From assembly GCA_945883145.1 (NCBI GenBank), contig CAMCXB010000055.1, forward strand, positions 1-15,443: a stretch of 15,443 nucleotides of DNA, read 5' to 3'. Below the pieces are notes generated by a model. The model was not told the origin of the DNA. It did no database searches and saw nothing but the letters and a program-made list of their open reading frames with translations. This stretch comes from Bordetella parapertussis. GTDB taxonomy: Bacteria > Pseudomonadota > Gammaproteobacteria > Burkholderiales > Burkholderiaceae_D. A program made the position numbers and the translations under genes. Positions 13,774-15,443 of the stretch are shown one piece after another; within the stretch, counting starts at the first letter, position 1, and every line of letters starts with the position of its first letter.

Positions 13774-14970
13774 ATGACATCTGATTTTTCATTGTTAAAA
13801 AATTTACAGCAACAACTGACTGATTTAGATAAAAAACAATTACGTCGTCAGCGTCGTGTAACAGAAACACCTTGTGCGCCAGCCATGCAAGTCGATGGAA
13901 GACAATTGCTCGCTTTTTGTAGCAATGATTATTTAGGTCTGGCTTCCCATCCTGAAGTGATTGCTGCTTTAAAAGAAGGTGCAGATCTTTACGGAGCAGG
14001 CAGTGGTGCTTCCCATCTCATTAGTGGTCATTCACTAGCGCATCATCAACTCGAAGAGCAACTCGCTACACTGTTTGTAGATAATTTTGATCAAGCAGGT
14101 TGCTTATATTTCAGCACGGGCTACATGGCGAATTTGGCTGTGTTGTCAGCACTGGCGGGTAAAGAGGCAGAGATCTTTTCTGAAGAATTAAATCATGCCT
14201 CTTTAATTGATGGCGCTAGATTATCGCGCGCAAAAATTTCTGTCTATCCGCATCGTGACCTCACACAATTAGAAAGCTTGCTGCAAAAAAGTCAGGCAAA
14301 CGTAAAATGCGTAGTAACTGATAGCGTGTTCAGTATGGAAGGTGAGATCGCACCTTTGTCTGAATTGCTCGCGTTATGTGAGCGCTATGGTGCGTGGTTA
14401 GTGGTCGATGATGCCCATGGATTTGGTGTATTAGGTGAACATGGACATGGCGTGCTTGAACATTTTAATTTGCATTCACCTCACATCGTCTACATAGGCA
14501 CCTTAGGTAAAGCAGCAGGTGTGAGTGGAGCTTTTGTGGCCGCACATCACAGCGTGATTGAATGGTTAGTACAACGTGCTCGTACTTATATTTATACGAC
14601 AGCTACACCGCCTGCTATTGCACACGCACTGCTAAAAAGCATAGCGATCATTACCGGCGAGGAAGGTAAAAAACTGCGTAGCCATTTGCAGAGCTTAATC
14701 ACTGCATGGCGCAGTGCTCAACAACTACAGCATTGGAAAAGTCTTGCATCACTGACGGCGATACAACCTGTAGTCATAGGTTCGAATGAAAAAGTTATTG
14801 CTGTGGGAGCAGCACTCTTACAGCAAGGTTTGTGGGTAGGTGCGATACGTCCGCCGACAGTACCACTTAATACAGCACGACTTCGTATTACCTTGTCAGC
14901 AGCGCAGTCGCATCAACAACTCACTACCTTAATAGCAGCGATACATGATTGTGAAGCGAGCATGGCATGA
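13774..14970 (+). CDS. bioF: 8-amino-7-oxononanoate synthase (BioF)
   Basis: PLP enzyme of 398 residues (E. coli BioF has 384) that condenses pimeloyl-CoA or pimeloyl-ACP with alanine to give 8-amino-7-oxononanoate in biotin synthesis. CSNDYLG near 49-55, then GSGASHLISGHS, ELNHASLIDGARLS, VVDDAHGFGVLGEHGHG and IGTLGKAAGVSGAF are the classic signatures. The Schiff-base lysine is K246 of GTLGK. All expected cofactor residues are visible. The start ATG 13774 has a poor ribosome site, and 44 bases separate it from the LiuC-like gene. The last base quartet ATGA is shared with bioD, so the two are translationally coupled. bioB, bioA, bioC and bioH are not in the window. Confidence 0.95.
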   Translation: MTSDFSLLKNLQQQLTDLDKKQLRRQRRVTETPCAPAMQVDGRQLLAFCSNDYLGLASHPEVIAALKEGADLYGAGSGASHLISGHSLAHHQLEEQLATLFVDNFDQAGCLYFSTGYMANLAVLSALAGKEAEIFSEELNHASLIDGARLSRAKISVYPHRDLTQLESLLQKSQANVKCVVTDSVFSMEGEIAPLSELLALCERYGAWLVVDDAHGFGVLGEHGHGVLEHFNLHSPHIVYIGTLGKAAGVSGAFVAAHHSVIEWLVQRARTYIYTTATPPAIAHALLKSIAIITGEEGKKLRSHLQSLITAWRSAQQLQHWKSLASLTAIQPVVIGSNEKVIAVGAALLQQGLWVGAIRPPTVPLNTARLRITLSAAQSHQQLTTLIAAIHDCEASMA

Positions 14971-15443
14971 CGAAAAACTTTTCATGTTTTGTAACAGGTA
15001 CAGATACCGGCGTAGGTAAAACCTTAATCACTGCAGCGCTATTACATGCCTTAGCAAAAACTGGTTTGCGTGTGACAGGTATGAAACCAATTGCAGCAGG
15101 CGCTGAGTTAATTGATGGTGAACTCTGGAATGAAGATGTCGCTATGCTTGCAGCAGCATCGAATACGAATTTTCCGCGTGAACTCACCACACCTTATTTA
15201 TTACGTGAACCTGCCGCACCACACATCGCAGCACAACTAGAACATGTGTCGCTCGACATGCAGCGACTATTGGATTGTTATCAGCAAATCGCTCAGCAAT
15301 CTGATTGCGTCATTGTTGAAGGTGTAGGTGGTTTTTGTGTGCCTATCAATGATGAAGTTGATACTGCTGATTTAGCCGTGCAACTCGGCCTTGATGTGGT
15401 GATAGTAGTTGGCTTGCGTTTAGGGTGTATCAATCATGCCTTG
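14967..15443 (+). CDS. bioD: Dethiobiotin synthetase (BioD), 3' end outside window
   Basis: The first 159 codons of an ATP-dependent enzyme that closes the ureido ring of dethiobiotin from DAPA and CO2. The Walker A motif GTDTGVGKT is near the start (residues 10-18). MKPIAAG follows in the position of the substrate-binding segment, and EGVGGFCVPI and VVGLRLGCINHAL match the later conserved blocks. The frame is open to the last base of the window, so about a quarter to a third of the protein is missing. It overlaps bioF by four bases (ATGA), a common arrangement for coupled expression. No separate promoter is visible. Confidence 0.95.
   Translation, partial: MTKNFSCFVTGTDTGVGKTLITAALLHALAKTGLRVTGMKPIAAGAELIDGELWNEDVAMLAAASNTNFPRELTTPYLLREPAAPHIAAQLEHVSLDMQRLLDCYQQIAQQSDCVIVEGVGGFCVPINDEVDTADLAVQLGLDVVIVVGLRLGCINHAL

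Overview
The window looks like the chromosome of a Gram-negative bacterium, most likely a beta- or gammaproteobacterium with a moderately AT-rich genome. The signs are a TonB-dependent outer-membrane receptor, several proteins with signal peptides, a MoxY-type sensor kinase, and a LiuC/PaaY/BioF/BioD gene set of proteobacterial character. The genus cannot be fixed from the sequence. No tRNA, rRNA, CRISPR array, insertion sequence or phage gene was found.

Positions 1-2358 hold the tail of an unidentified gene, a histidine kinase with a MoxY-like periplasmic sensor region (+), and a convergent NarL/FixJ response regulator (-). Positions 2475-9076 are almost all on the minus strand. They hold a seven-bladed YVTN propeller resembling the PQQ-catabolism-associated propeller family, a FecA-like TonB-dependent receptor, a small unknown exported protein overlapping a LysR regulator, a small class I cytochrome c, and a periplasmic PQQ-dependent sugar-dehydrogenase-type quinoprotein. 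A 734-base, very AT-rich intergenic region separates the quinoprotein gene from a divergent gene for a small exported protein with four EF-hands. The loop sequences and close loop spacing of that protein resemble lanmodulin, but it lacks lanmodulin's proline at loop position 2.

Read together, positions 137-10170 look like a periplasmic metal/PQQ oxidation region: sensing (kinase and regulator), uptake (receptor and propeller), metal buffering (EF-hand protein), oxidation (quinoprotein) and electron transfer (cytochrome c). A rare-earth (lanthanide) link is the most interesting hypothesis. It is an inference from family resemblance and gene order, not something the sequence proves.

Positions 10454-15443 form a plus-strand operon: a crotonase-fold isomerase/hydratase, a zinc-less quinone-oxidoreductase-like MDR enzyme, a PaaY-like hexapeptide-repeat thioesterase, a LiuC-type methylglutaconyl-CoA hydratase, bioF, and the start of bioD, which is cut by the window edge. 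This joins acyl-CoA catabolism, probably leucine/isovalerate type, with biotin synthesis. The leucine pathway uses a biotin-dependent carboxylase. Strong hairpin terminators separate many of the transcription units.
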